Assembly: GCF_024733845.1 (NCBI RefSeq)
Contig: NZ_JANRHG010000001.1
Location: 62,001-126,000, forward strand
Reading direction: 5' to 3'
Origin: Neomoorella sulfitireducens
GTDB lineage: Bacteria; Bacillota; DSM-521; Neomoorellales; Neomoorellaceae
DNA: 64,000 nucleotides
The position numbers were made by a program, and so were the translations under genes. Positions 54,796-62,399 of this stretch are shown here, piece by piece (within the stretch, counting starts at the first letter, position 1; each line of letters opens with the position of its first letter). Below the pieces are notes generated by a model. It did no database searches and was not told the DNA's origin. It saw only the letters and a list, made by a program, of their open reading frames with translations.

Positions 54796-55419
54796 TTGGA
54801 GACAAAAGCTAAAATCCTGGCTACCATGAAAAGGCTGGCCAGCGACAGGGGTTTCCATGCCGTTACTACCGATGAACTGGCTGCTGCCTGCGGGATAAGC
54901 AAGCGCACCCTTTACCGCTACTTTAACAGTAAAGATGAAATTGTTGAGCAAGTGCTGGATAATTTGTTGACAGAGGTAGGAACCAGGGTGCAGGAAATAC
55001 TTGCCGGCCCCCTCAGCCCGCCGGCAAAGTTGCAGGCCATGGCCCGGGCCGTTGCCGAGGGAGTAAGTTTCCTGGAACCTCAAATCTTTCACGACCTGCA
55101 ACGTCATTACCCTCATCTCTGGGAAAAGATTGACCGTTTCCGGGCTGAACGAATGGAAAAACTGGGGCAGGTCTACCTGGAGGGATGCCAGAAGGGATAT
55201 TTTAAGGAGTTTAATGTTGAAGTGGTCATCAATTCCTTCCTGGCTGCTGTCCGCGCCATAATTAACCCGGGCTTTTTCACCAGCCATAATATATCCCTGC
55301 CACTGGCCCTGGATACCCTGGTGGAAATATTCCTCTGCGGCATCAGCAAGGTGACGCCATGTAATGAAGGACAGGAACCCGGCCGTATAATTCCACCCCT
55401 TGCGGCAAAAGTTAATTAA
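54796..55419 (+). CDS. TetR-family regulator of the efflux operon
   Basis: The 207-aa regulator has a TetR helix-turn-helix (TTDELAAACGISKRTLYRYFNSKDEIVEQVL) and a helical ligand-binding domain. I choose TTG 54796 with AGGAG ten bases upstream; the longer frame upstream overlaps the permease end. Its place in the operon suggests autoregulation by efflux substrate. Confidence 0.88.
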   Translation: METKAKILATMKRLASDRGFHAVTTDELAAACGISKRTLYRYFNSKDEIVEQVLDNLLTEVGTRVQEILAGPLSPPAKLQAMARAVAEGVSFLEPQIFHDLQRHYPHLWEKIDRFRAERMEKLGQVYLEGCQKGYFKEFNVEVVINSFLAAVRAIINPGFFTSHNISLPLALDTLVEIFLCGISKVTPCNEGQEPGRIIPPLAAKVN

Positions 55420-55432
55420 GGGGTGCCACAGG

Positions 55433-55918
55433 TTGCATAAAAAAGACCTCATTCGCAGCCTTAACTGGTTCTATACCCTGGAAATCGAGCAGGTCGATCT
55501 TTACCAGACTCAGGCACGGGCGGCAACGGATATTTACCTGCGGCAAGCGTTGACCCGAATTGCGGCAATCGAACAGGAACACGTCATCAACCTGGAGGCG
55601 GAAATAAGACGCCGCGGCGCCACCCCCACCCGTACCGGTGCCGTTATTGCCCCCCTTCTAGGGGTGGCGGCGGCGACCGTCCTCAACTGGACCAACACCC
55701 GCACCGTACTTTGGGCCAATATAACTTTAGAGGAAAAGGCCATAGCCGATTACAAGGGGTTGATCCTCAAGGTCGCCGACAAACCCCTATTTGACCTCCT
55801 CTGGCGCCACCTCATCGACGAAGACCTGCATGCCGCCTGGTACAGCAATAAATTGAAAGAGCTGGACCGCCTGGCCCTGCATAAAGAAGGGTTTACAACC
55901 CCGTCCGGCTGGCAGTAA
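55433..55918 (+). CDS. ferritin-like di-iron four-helix protein (COQ7-like)
   Basis: The 161-aa protein has the four-helix pattern with carboxylate/His ligands expected for a di-iron site: E17/E19 in the first helix, ExxH at E47-H50 (EQEH), Glu in LEEKAIADYK, and a second ExxH in DEDLHAAW. A central hydrophobic segment (GAVIAPLLGVAAATVLN) could touch the membrane, as in demethoxyubiquinone hydroxylase. It directly follows the TetR gene. Rubrerythrin-like oxygen or peroxide protection is possible; function unknown. TTG start. Confidence 0.75.
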   Translation: MHKKDLIRSLNWFYTLEIEQVDLYQTQARAATDIYLRQALTRIAAIEQEHVINLEAEIRRRGATPTRTGAVIAPLLGVAAATVLNWTNTRTVLWANITLEEKAIADYKGLILKVADKPLFDLLWRHLIDEDLHAAWYSNKLKELDRLALHKEGFTTPSGWQ

Positions 55919-56051
55919 AAAGATTGAGGTTTGAGTTACAGTAAACTCCCGCGGGGACGACATGAGGAACTTCTCCGGCAAGAAATGCTTTACCACCGCA
56001 TGTGGAAGTTATAATACTAAGTACTGGAGACAGGCAGTTAACCTACCCTTT

Positions 56052-56678
56052 TTAATCCCTTTGGGAATATTGCTCTAAAATGCGTACCAGCTCTTTTCCG
56101 GCCCGCTCCAGGTCATCGTTAACGATCACGTGCCGGTATCTATCGATAAAGCCCATTTCCATATCCACCCGGGCCATCCTCCTGGCGATGAGCGCAGGAT
56201 CTTTTTCCCGCCCGGCCAGCCGCCGCCGCAATGCTTCCATATTGGGTGGAACAATAAAAATGGGAACTACATTGCCGGGAAATCGTTCCATAACCTCGGC
56301 GCATCCCAGGACATCCATATCGGTGACGATGTCATACCCGTTCTCAAGGGCATAGACAATCGTCGGCAAATGGGTGCCGTAGTAGTCACCCGTATGAATC
56401 TGTTTCCACTCCAGGAAGGCCCCCTGGGTAATCATTCCTTCAAATTCAGCCTTGCTGACAAAAAAATACGGGAAACCCTGGACTTCCCCCGGCCGCATGG
56501 AGCGGGTGGTTATTGAGGGCAGGTAATAAATACCCTCCACCCGTCCCAGGGCATAGTTCAACAGGGTATTCTTACCCACCCCGGAAGGCCCGGAAACGAC
56601 GAAAAAGATACCCTTCCTTGTTCTTTTGTCTTTACTCTGGAAATTAACTACCAGTTCTTTAAGCAATTCTCGCACCAT
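56052..56678 (-). CDS. gmk: guanylate kinase-like protein
   Basis: The 208-aa protein phosphorylates GMP if active. P-loop GPSGVGKNT, the GMP-binding SITTRSMRPGEVQG and YFFVSKAEF segments, HTGDYYGT, and an Arg-rich lid (RRRLAGREKD) are present. Asn replaces Gly or Ser after the P-loop Lys (the usual form is GKGT/GKST). The order guaA, then gmk on the same strand gives XMP to GMP to GDP, a logical pair, but the usual gmk of Clostridia lies beside remA/rpoZ, so this may be a second copy. Start chosen at ATG 56678; an upstream ATG is possible. Confidence 0.85.
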   Translation of the reverse strand: MVRELLKELVVNFQSKDKRTRKGIFFVVSGPSGVGKNTLLNYALGRVEGIYYLPSITTRSMRPGEVQGFPYFFVSKAEFEGMITQGAFLEWKQIHTGDYYGTHLPTIVYALENGYDIVTDMDVLGCAEVMERFPGNVVPIFIVPPNMEALRRRLAGREKDPALIARRMARVDMEMGFIDRYRHVIVNDDLERAGKELVRILEQYSQRD

Positions 56679-56753
56679 AATGTCACCAGCAAAAAATTTT
56701 TGGCTACATTTTAACATAATGCCCCATAGGAAGCAACGTTAATTCCTAGCTCT

Positions 56754-56840
56754 TTACCGTTGCCGGCGGGTAAAATCGCGTACTGCCTGAACCACAGCTT
56801 TCAGGTCACGGTTGATTCCACACCTGTTATCGCCGGCCAG
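56754..56840 (-). CDS. possible 28-aa peptide with a CTG start
   Basis: AGGAGG lies seven bases before a CTG (or four before an ATT) that opens a 28-codon frame ending QAVRDFTRRQR and TAA. The spacing is ideal but CTG/ATT starts are rare. It could be a leader peptide for the gmk-like gene 75 bases downstream, a relic, or chance. Confidence 0.2.
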   Translation of the reverse strand: MAGDNRCGINRDLKAVVQAVRDFTRRQR

Positions 56841-57027
56841 AATCGAACCTCCTTTCTTTACCGTTTTTCGATAACCACTCTACAGGTTAAATTTATTTTC
56901 TTCGCTCTAGTTAGAAAAACCTATCGCCATGGTGCACCCTCTGTTCAGGATTAAACTTAACTGGATGTGCAAAGCGCACAAAAGCTAACAGGATCCCCGG
57001 CTGATGATTTAAGGAGCAAAAGCAATA

Positions 57028-57060
57028 TAAAAGCACGCCACCTTTGAAAGCGGCGTGCTT
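57028..57060 (-). terminator. intrinsic terminator of guaA
   Basis: A 9-bp stem AAGCACGCC/GGCGTGCTT with a 12-base loop is followed on the minus strand by TTATATT, about 65 bases past the guaA stop. Confidence 0.75.
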
Positions 57061-57123
57061 CTAATTCGAAAAAAATCAGCTTTAAACCTGCCTGCTTGCT
57101 AGGTTCATTGGCTTACCGCTTAC

Positions 57124-58671
57124 CTACTCCCACTCTATAGTCGCCGGCGGCTTGGAGGTGATGTCGTAAACCACCCGGTTGACGTGGCGTACCTCGTTGA
57201 CGATGCGGGAAGAAATGCGCTCCAGCAATTCGTAAGGCAACCGCGCCCAGTCGGCCGTCATGGCGTCGTCGCTGGTTACGGCCCGGACGACGATAGGGTA
57301 GGCATAGGTGCGCTCGTCGCCCATAACGCCCACGCTTTTCATGGAGGGCAGCACGGCAAAGGACTGCCAGATGTCCCGGTAGAGCCCGGCCCGCCGGATT
57401 TCTTCAGTTACAATGGCATCCGCCTGGCGTAAAATGGCCAGCCTTTCCGGTGTAACCTCCCCCAGGATACGGATGGCCAGGCCCGGACCCGGGAAGGGCT
57501 GGCGCCAGACGATCTCCTCGGGCAGGCCCAGTTCCTCCCCCACCCGGCGCACTTCGTCTTTAAATAAAAGCCGCAGCGGTTCGATGAGCTCCAGCTCCAT
57601 ATCTTCCGGCAGGCCGCCGACGTTATGATGGCTTTTAATAACGGCCGCCGTCGCGGTGCCGCTTTCGATCACATCGGGGTACAAGGTACCCTGGACCAGG
57701 AAATCCACTTTCCCCAGCTTCCTGGCCTCCTCTTCAAAGACGCGGATGAACTCGTGGCCGATAATCTTGCGCTTCTCTTCCGGATCCGTCACCCCTGCCA
57801 GTTTGGCCAGGAAACGCGCGCCGGCATCGACATAGACCAGGTTCACCTGCATTGCCCGGCCAAAGGTTTCCTGCACCTGTTCCGCTTCGCCCTGGCGCAG
57901 GAGGCCGTGATTGACAAAGACGCAGGTTAAACGGTCGCCTACGGCCCGGTGCACCAGGGCAGCGGCCACGGAAGAATCGACGCCGCCACTCAGGGCACAC
58001 AGCACCCGGCCGTCACCAACCCGCTCCCGGATGGCCGCTACCTGCTCTTCGATAAAGGAGCTGACCGACCAGTCACCGCGGCAGCCGCACACCTGGAAGA
58101 GGAAGCGGCGGAGCATTTCCTGGCCCAGGGGTGTGTGCTTGACTTCCGGGTGAAACTGGACGCCGTAAAGCCGGCGCTCCGGGTCGCTCATGGCGGCCAC
58201 CGGCGTGTGGGCCGAGCGGGCCGTTACCCGGAACCCCGGCGGCGGGGCACTGATATAGTCGCCGTGGCTCATCCAGCACTGCATGTTACGGGGCAAGCCG
58301 GCAAAAAGGGGGTCGTCGGTCGTTACTTCCAGCCCGGTCTTGCCGTACTCCCGCCCTGCAGCCGCTTCCACCCGCCCCCCCAGGTCATGGGCCATGAGCT
58401 GCATGCCATAACATATGCCTAAAACGGGGATCCCGCTCTCATATAGAGCCCGGTCAATGCGGGGCGCACCCGGGCTGTAGACGCTGGCCGGCCCGCCGGA
58501 AAAAACGATGCCTTTGGGCCGCCGGGCCAGGATCTCCTCCAGGGGCGTATTAAAGGGGATCATTTCCGAGTAAACCCCTGCTTCACGGATGCGCCGGGCG
58601 ATCAACTGGTTGTACTGGCCGCCGAAGTCCAGCACCAGGACTATTTCCGCAGGTTGCTTGTTTTCTTGCAT
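57124..58671 (-). CDS. guaA: GMP synthase (glutamine-hydrolysing)
   Basis: GuaA aminates XMP to GMP. The 515-aa enzyme has an N-terminal glutaminase ([24 protein letters not shown]), an ATP pyrophosphatase domain with PP-loop [12 protein letters not shown], and a dimerisation domain ending [21 protein letters not shown]. It follows hpt after 15 bases, forming a guanine-nucleotide salvage/synthesis unit. Confidence 0.96.
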   Translation of the reverse strand: MQENKQPAEIVLVLDFGGQYNQLIARRIREAGVYSEMIPFNTPLEEILARRPKGIVFSGGPASVYSPGAPRIDRALYESGIPVLGICYGMQLMAHDLGGRVEAAAGREYGKTGLEVTTDDPLFAGLPRNMQCWMSHGDYISAPPPGFRVTARSAHTPVAAMSDPERRLYGVQFHPEVKHTPLGQEMLRRFLFQVCGCRGDWSVSSFIEEQVAAIRERVGDGRVLCALSGGVDSSVAAALVHRAVGDRLTCVFVNHGLLRQGEAEQVQETFGRAMQVNLVYVDAGARFLAKLAGVTDPEEKRKIIGHEFIRVFEEEARKLGKVDFLVQGTLYPDVIESGTATAAVIKSHHNVGGLPEDMELELIEPLRLLFKDEVRRVGEELGLPEEIVWRQPFPGPGLAIRILGEVTPERLAILRQADAIVTEEIRRAGLYRDIWQSFAVLPSMKSVGVMGDERTYAYPIVVRAVTSDDAMTADWARLPYELLERISSRIVNEVRHVNRVVYDITSKPPATIEWE

Positions 58672-58686
58672 TTTCTATCCCTCTTT

Positions 58687-59232
58687 TCATTTCTGCCGGG
58701 CGTAAACTTCCGGTTTTAAAACGCAGATGTCCGGCAAATGGCGGTATTTCTGGGCATAATCGAGGCCGTATCCAACCACAAAATAATCCGGAATGGAAAA
58801 GCCGGTATAATCGACATGGACATCCACCAGCCGCCGCTCGGGCTTATCCAGGATGGTGCAGGCGCGCACACTTAAAGGCTTGCGGGCCTTTAAATTTTCC
58901 AGCAGGTATTTTAGAGTCAGGCCGGTATCAACGATGTCCTCCACAATGAGGAGGTGTTTGTCTTCCACCGGCACTTCCAGGTCCTTCAAGATGCGTACGG
59001 CACCCGAGGTGGTGGTCCCGGCACCGTAACTGGAAACGGCCATAAAATCGAGCTGCAGGGGAATGGTAATCTCCCGCACCAAATCGGCGAGGAAAATAAT
59101 GGCCCCTTTGAGGATACCCACCACCAGCAGGTCCTTGCCGGCATAATCGCGGCTGATGGCCGCGCCCATTTCTTTAACCCGTTTTTTTATTTCAGCGGCG
59201 CTGACCAGGACTTCAGCAATATCATCCTGCAA
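58687..59232 (-). CDS. hpt: hypoxanthine(-guanine) phosphoribosyltransferase
   Basis: Hpt salvages hypoxanthine and guanine with PRPP. The 181-aa enzyme shows VGILKGAIIFLADLVR, the PRPP motif LIVEDIVDTGLTL, the YVVG-like PDYFVVGYGLDY purine-binding segment and a flexible loop with FMAVSSYGAGT. It consumes PRPP, one of the two signals read by the pur riboswitch. A weak promoter (TTGCCG-N17-TGTAAA) lies 30 bases upstream. Confidence 0.94.
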   Translation of the reverse strand: MQDDIAEVLVSAAEIKKRVKEMGAAISRDYAGKDLLVVGILKGAIIFLADLVREITIPLQLDFMAVSSYGAGTTTSGAVRILKDLEVPVEDKHLLIVEDIVDTGLTLKYLLENLKARKPLSVRACTILDKPERRLVDVHVDYTGFSIPDYFVVGYGLDYAQKYRHLPDICVLKPEVYARQK

Positions 59233-59327
59233 AAATAATTCCTCCCCCGAAATAAAAGTACGATGTTTACAGCAGTTAAGTATAGTTGCGGCAAACTTCC
59301 CCCGCCGGCCTTTATTTAATATACCTC

Positions 59328-59356
59328 TTGACAGTTTACCATAACCTTGTTATTTT
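59328..59356 (+). promoter_or_regulatory. promoter of the J-domain gene
   Basis: TTGACA (59328-59333), 17-base spacer, TATTTT (59351-59356), 60 bases before the start. Confidence 0.75.
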
Positions 59357-59416
59357 CGCTGTATAACGGCAAAATCCTCCCGGCCGGCCAAATTTGGCGC
59401 TGAAGGAGTGAACTCC

Positions 59417-59725
59417 ATGTTCCCCGTCACCAGTACATTAGAAAAAAGGGCGCGCCAGGTCCTGGGGGTCGGTCCCGATGCCGGCGCCCGGGTAATAAAA
59501 AAGGCGTACCGCCGCCTGGCCCGGCAGTACCACCCCGACAGTCATTCGGATGATAAGGTTGCTGTTGAAAAGTTTCTCCTGATCACCGAGGCTTATCAAT
59601 ACCTTCTACGCCATAAACTGCCCGGCCGCAACTCCCTGTTAACAGCCGACCTTACCCTGGAAAATGAGGATCCGGATGAACGGTATGCTCGCTGGTGGAT
59701 GGAGCATTTTGGGGAATTTTTCTAG
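59417..59725 (+). CDS. small J-domain protein
   Basis: The 102-aa protein is a J domain (about 8-70: [46 protein letters not shown]) with a short acidic C-terminal tail ending in aromatic residues. The HPD motif needed to stimulate DnaK ATPase is present. No Gly/Phe or zinc-finger domain follows, so it is a type III, specialised cochaperone. ATG 59417 is preferred over an in-frame GTG that overlaps the ribosome site. The gene is alone, with its own promoter. Confidence 0.85.
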   Translation: MFPVTSTLEKRARQVLGVGPDAGARVIKKAYRRLARQYHPDSHSDDKVAVEKFLLITEAYQYLLRHKLPGRNSLLTADLTLENEDPDERYARWWMEHFGEFF

Positions 59726-59808
59726 CGCAACAGATACACCATGAGTTGCCAAGTTTAAAGGACAAAGGAAAGTAATACTTTAGCAGCGTCGGTACTTGTC
59801 TCGGAACC

Positions 59809-59836
59809 TTGTATATGATATTAATTATCTTATAGG
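59809..59836 (+). promoter_or_regulatory. possible promoter of pabBC
   Basis: TTGTAT (59809-59814) and TATAGG (59831-59836) with a 16-base spacer stand just before the GAG-rich leader. The boxes are weak; other placements are possible. Confidence 0.35.
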
Positions 59837-59855
59837 GAAAAACTTAATATATGTT

Positions 59856-59918
59856 GAGCAGAGTTGAGGAACGCTAAGTTCGGGTTCAGACGAGACGACT
59901 CGGAGCTTTTGGGGTGAG
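59856..59918 (+). promoter_or_regulatory. GAG-triplet leader upstream of pabB, candidate TRAP site
   Basis: GAG triplets lie at 59856, 59861, 59866, 59892, 59903 and 59916, with CAG at 59887 and GAC at 59897 in the same 5-base rhythm, then TAG at 59931 in the terminator loop. It is less regular than the leader of trpP but has the same layout: promoter, triplets, terminator, ribosome site. Confidence 0.45.
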
Positions 59919-59919
59919 G

Positions 59920-59946
59920 ACCAGCTTGGGTAGAGCTGGTTTTTTT
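59920..59946 (+). terminator. attenuator terminator upstream of pabB
   Basis: A 7-bp perfect stem ACCAGCT/AGCTGGT with loop TGGGTAG followed by a run of seven T, 27 bases before pabB. Confidence 0.85.
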
Positions 59947-59972
59947 ATTTATAAGAGGAGGCCAGAATAAAT

Positions 59973-61382
59973 ATGACTACGCCATTACCCATTGTAACCG
60001 AAGTCAAAGCACCTCCGGACCCGGAGGCCCTTTATGCCGCCCTCACCGGCGGCCGGGAAAACAGCTTCCTGCTGGAAAGCGCCCTTTTTAACCCCCGCTG
60101 GGGTCGCTATTCATTTTTAGGCAGCGAACCCTTCCTGGTAGTCAGGACCAGGGGCTACCAGGCCCGGCTCTCCTGGCCCGGCCAACCGGTGCAAACCCTT
60201 ACCGGCAACCCCTGGGAAATCATCCGCTCCCTTATAGCCCCCTACACCCTCCCCCGGCGAGAACACCCCATTCCTTTTACCGGTGGCATCGTCGGCTACC
60301 TGGCCTATGACTTGGGCCGTTACATCGAGAAGCTGCCGTCACAGGCTGCTGATGACCTACCCTTCCCGGAGAGTTACCTGGCATTTTATAGTAACATTGT
60401 GGCCATCGATCATCACGAGGAAAGGGTTTACGTGGCTGCCAGCGGTTTCCCGGCTACTGGTCCTGCCGCCGTAAAGGAAGCCCTGGCCCGGGTAAAGGAA
60501 ATAACCGCGCGCCTGCAAAAGGCAAGACCCCTGCCGCCCCCGGCGGGGGCAAATGGGACCAGAACACCCGTTAATTCCCTTTTTACTCCAGAATCCTATT
60601 ACCTGGCCGTCACCAGGGCTAGGGAATATATTGCCGCCGGGGATATTTTTGAAGTAAACTTATCTCAACGTCTGCAAACAGAGCCTGCTCTAGAACCCTG
60701 GGAACTTTACCGGCGCCTGCAGCGGGTCAACCCGGCTCCCTTTGCCGCCTACCTGCCCATAAAAGAAGGCACCATCGCCAGCGCCTCGCCGGAAAGGTTT
60801 TTACGAGTGAGTCAAGGCCAGGTAGAAACGCGGCCCATTAAAGGCACCCGGCCCCGGGGCCGGACCCCGGCCGAAGATGCCGCCTTACGCCAGGAGTTAT
60901 GGAAGAGTGCCAAGGACCGGGCCGAACTGGTGATGATCATCGACCTGGAAAGGAACGACCTGGGCCGGGTCTGCCAGGTAGGGTCGGTGCGGGTGCCGGA
61001 GCTTTTTGTCCTGGAAGAATACGCCACCGTTTTCCACCTGGTAAGCACCATCACCGGCACCCTGCAGCCCGGCAGGGATATGGTGGACCTGTGGCGGGCC
61101 ACCTTTCCCGGAGGTTCCATAACCGGGGCACCAAAAGTACGTTCTATGGAGATTATCGAAGAACTGGAACCGGTAAGGCGCAGCGTCTATACCGGTGCCA
61201 TCGGCTACCTGGGTTTTGACGGTGAAGCCGACTGGAATATCGTTATTCGTACCTTTCTCCTGGCCGGCAGCCGGGCCTATTTCCAGGTCGGCGGCGCTGT
61301 TACGGCCGATTCGGAGCCAGAGCGGGAGTACCAGGAAACCCTGGATAAGGCCCGCGGACTGATCCTGGCCCTGGGGTTATGA
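59973..61382 (+). CDS. pabB: aminodeoxychorismate synthase component I (or anthranilate synthase-like)
   Basis: The 469-aa chorismate-utilising enzyme aminates chorismate to ADC for folate synthesis. It shows SFLGSEPFLVV, GDIFEVNLSQR, ASASPERFLR, RPIKGTRPRG, DLERNDLGRVC, FPGGSITGAPKVRSMEII and the final QVGGAVTADSEPEREYQETLDKA. The Lys in PIKGTRPRG is the residue that marks PabB; TrpE has Ala there. That, and pabC downstream, favour PabB, but dual use in tryptophan synthesis is not excluded. No glutaminase (pabA/trpG) gene is beside it. ATG after AAGAGGAGGCC. Confidence 0.88.
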   Translation: MTTPLPIVTEVKAPPDPEALYAALTGGRENSFLLESALFNPRWGRYSFLGSEPFLVVRTRGYQARLSWPGQPVQTLTGNPWEIIRSLIAPYTLPRREHPIPFTGGIVGYLAYDLGRYIEKLPSQAADDLPFPESYLAFYSNIVAIDHHEERVYVAASGFPATGPAAVKEALARVKEITARLQKARPLPPPAGANGTRTPVNSLFTPESYYLAVTRAREYIAAGDIFEVNLSQRLQTEPALEPWELYRRLQRVNPAPFAAYLPIKEGTIASASPERFLRVSQGQVETRPIKGTRPRGRTPAEDAALRQELWKSAKDRAELVMIIDLERNDLGRVCQVGSVRVPELFVLEEYATVFHLVSTITGTLQPGRDMVDLWRATFPGGSITGAPKVRSMEIIEELEPVRRSVYTGAIGYLGFDGEADWNIVIRTFLLAGSRAYFQVGGAVTADSEPEREYQETLDKARGLILALGL

Positions 61383-61515
61383 AACAGGAGAAAACGGCAC
61401 CCGGAAGGAAACTGCCCCCGTTCTTTCAGTCCCGCGGCACCGGTCCCGGAGCCGCTCCAGCTCTTCCGCCTTGGCTGCTCATCATGACATTGGTCTTCTT
61501 CGAAAGCCAGAAAGA

Positions 61516-61546
61516 GTAAAAAACAGTTCACTGGTAAAAGAGCTGT
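61516..61546 (+). terminator. possible attenuating hairpin between pabB and pabC
   Basis: AAAACAGTTC pairs with GAGCTGTTTT (ten pairs, one G-T) immediately before the pabC ribosome site. The terminal TTTT run is inside the stem, so it may hinder ribosome access or end transcription only partly. Confidence 0.35.
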
Positions 61547-61565
61547 TTTGGGAGGAAAAACACCC

Positions 61566-62399
61566 ATGCCTGAAGCAATGGTCTACCTTAACGGCTTCCT
61601 CCAGACCCTGGCAGAAACGGCAATCAACCCTACAGCTCCCGGTTTCCTGTACGGGGCGGGGTTATTTGAAACAATCCGCATCGAAAAGGGCAGAGCACTT
61701 TTTCTCGCCGAACACCTTCAACGTCTTATCAGCAGTGCCCGGCGCCTGGGCTGGCCTGTACCCGAAACTTCCGGCCTCCCAGCAGCTATCCAGGCTACCA
61801 TCGCCGCCAACCAGGTGACCACCGGCCGCGGTCGCCTGAACTTTTTCCAGGGCTCCCGGGACTATAACCTGATGTTTACGGCCGAGAACGGCCTGCCCTA
61901 TACACCGGAAGATTACCGCAAGGGCTGCCGGGCTGTCATAGCCACCATTCGCCGCAACCAGCATTCTCCCTTAGCCGGCCTCAAGACCATGAACTACCTG
62001 GAAAACCTCCTGGCCCTGACCGAAGCCCGGAAAAAAGGTGCCCGGGAGGCCCTGCTTTTGAACCTTGACGGCAACCTGGCCGAAGGCAGCCGCAGCAACC
62101 TCTTCCTTATCCAGCAGGATACCCTCTATACTCCCGACCTGGCCAGCGGTCCCCTGCCCGGCCTGGCCCGGGCCCGGGTGCTGAAGCACGCCGCCCGCCT
62201 GGGCCTGGCAGTAAAAGAAGGGCCCTTAAAGCCTGAGGCCCTTCTGGATGCCGGGGAGGCCTTCCTGACTAACAGCCTGATGGAGATCCTTCCCCTAACA
62301 TGGGTGGACGACCGGCCCATCGGCAACGGCCGGCCCGGCCCGGTGACAGCGTTACTCCAGGCCAGGTACAGGGAAGAAAAATGCTTATTTAAACAATAA
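61566..62399 (+). CDS. pabC: aminodeoxychorismate lyase / class IV aminotransferase
   Basis: The 277-aa PLP-dependent fold-type IV enzyme converts ADC to p-aminobenzoate in folate synthesis. It shows GFLYGAGLFETIRI, LKTMNYLENLLALTEARKKGAREALLLN with the PLP Lys in the first motif, EGSRSNLFLI and TNSLMEILPLT. Branched-chain or D-amino acid aminotransferases share these motifs; pairing with pabB decides. I choose ATG 61566 with GGAGG upstream. Its 3' end overlaps the convergent transporter gene by 15 bases. Confidence 0.85.
   Translation: MPEAMVYLNGFLQTLAETAINPTAPGFLYGAGLFETIRIEKGRALFLAEHLQRLISSARRLGWPVPETSGLPAAIQATIAANQVTTGRGRLNFFQGSRDYNLMFTAENGLPYTPEDYRKGCRAVIATIRRNQHSPLAGLKTMNYLENLLALTEARKKGAREALLLNLDGNLAEGSRSNLFLIQQDTLYTPDLASGPLPGLARARVLKHAARLGLAVKEGPLKPEALLDAGEAFLTNSLMEILPLTWVDDRPIGNGRPGPVTALLQARYREEKCLFKQ

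Larger units (their letters stand above)
56679..57123. other. 445-base gap between guaA and gmk
   Basis: It holds the guaA terminator, a possible gmk promoter near 56700 and a weak 28-codon frame described as a separate candidate. Apart from these I see nothing clear. Confidence 0.6.

Noticed and set aside
55962-56078. 38-codon plus-strand frame after the ferritin-like gene
   Set aside because: Its ribosome site is poor and it runs into the 3' end of the convergent gmk-like gene; codon use is not typical.
56754-56860. TTCGATTC-like stretch resembling a tRNA T arm
   Set aside because: The flanking bases do not form a five-pair T stem and no acceptor, D or anticodon arm can be built around it.
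59840-59946. T-box leader upstream of pabB
   Set aside because: No T-box core or specifier stem is present, and the leader is only about 100 bases long.
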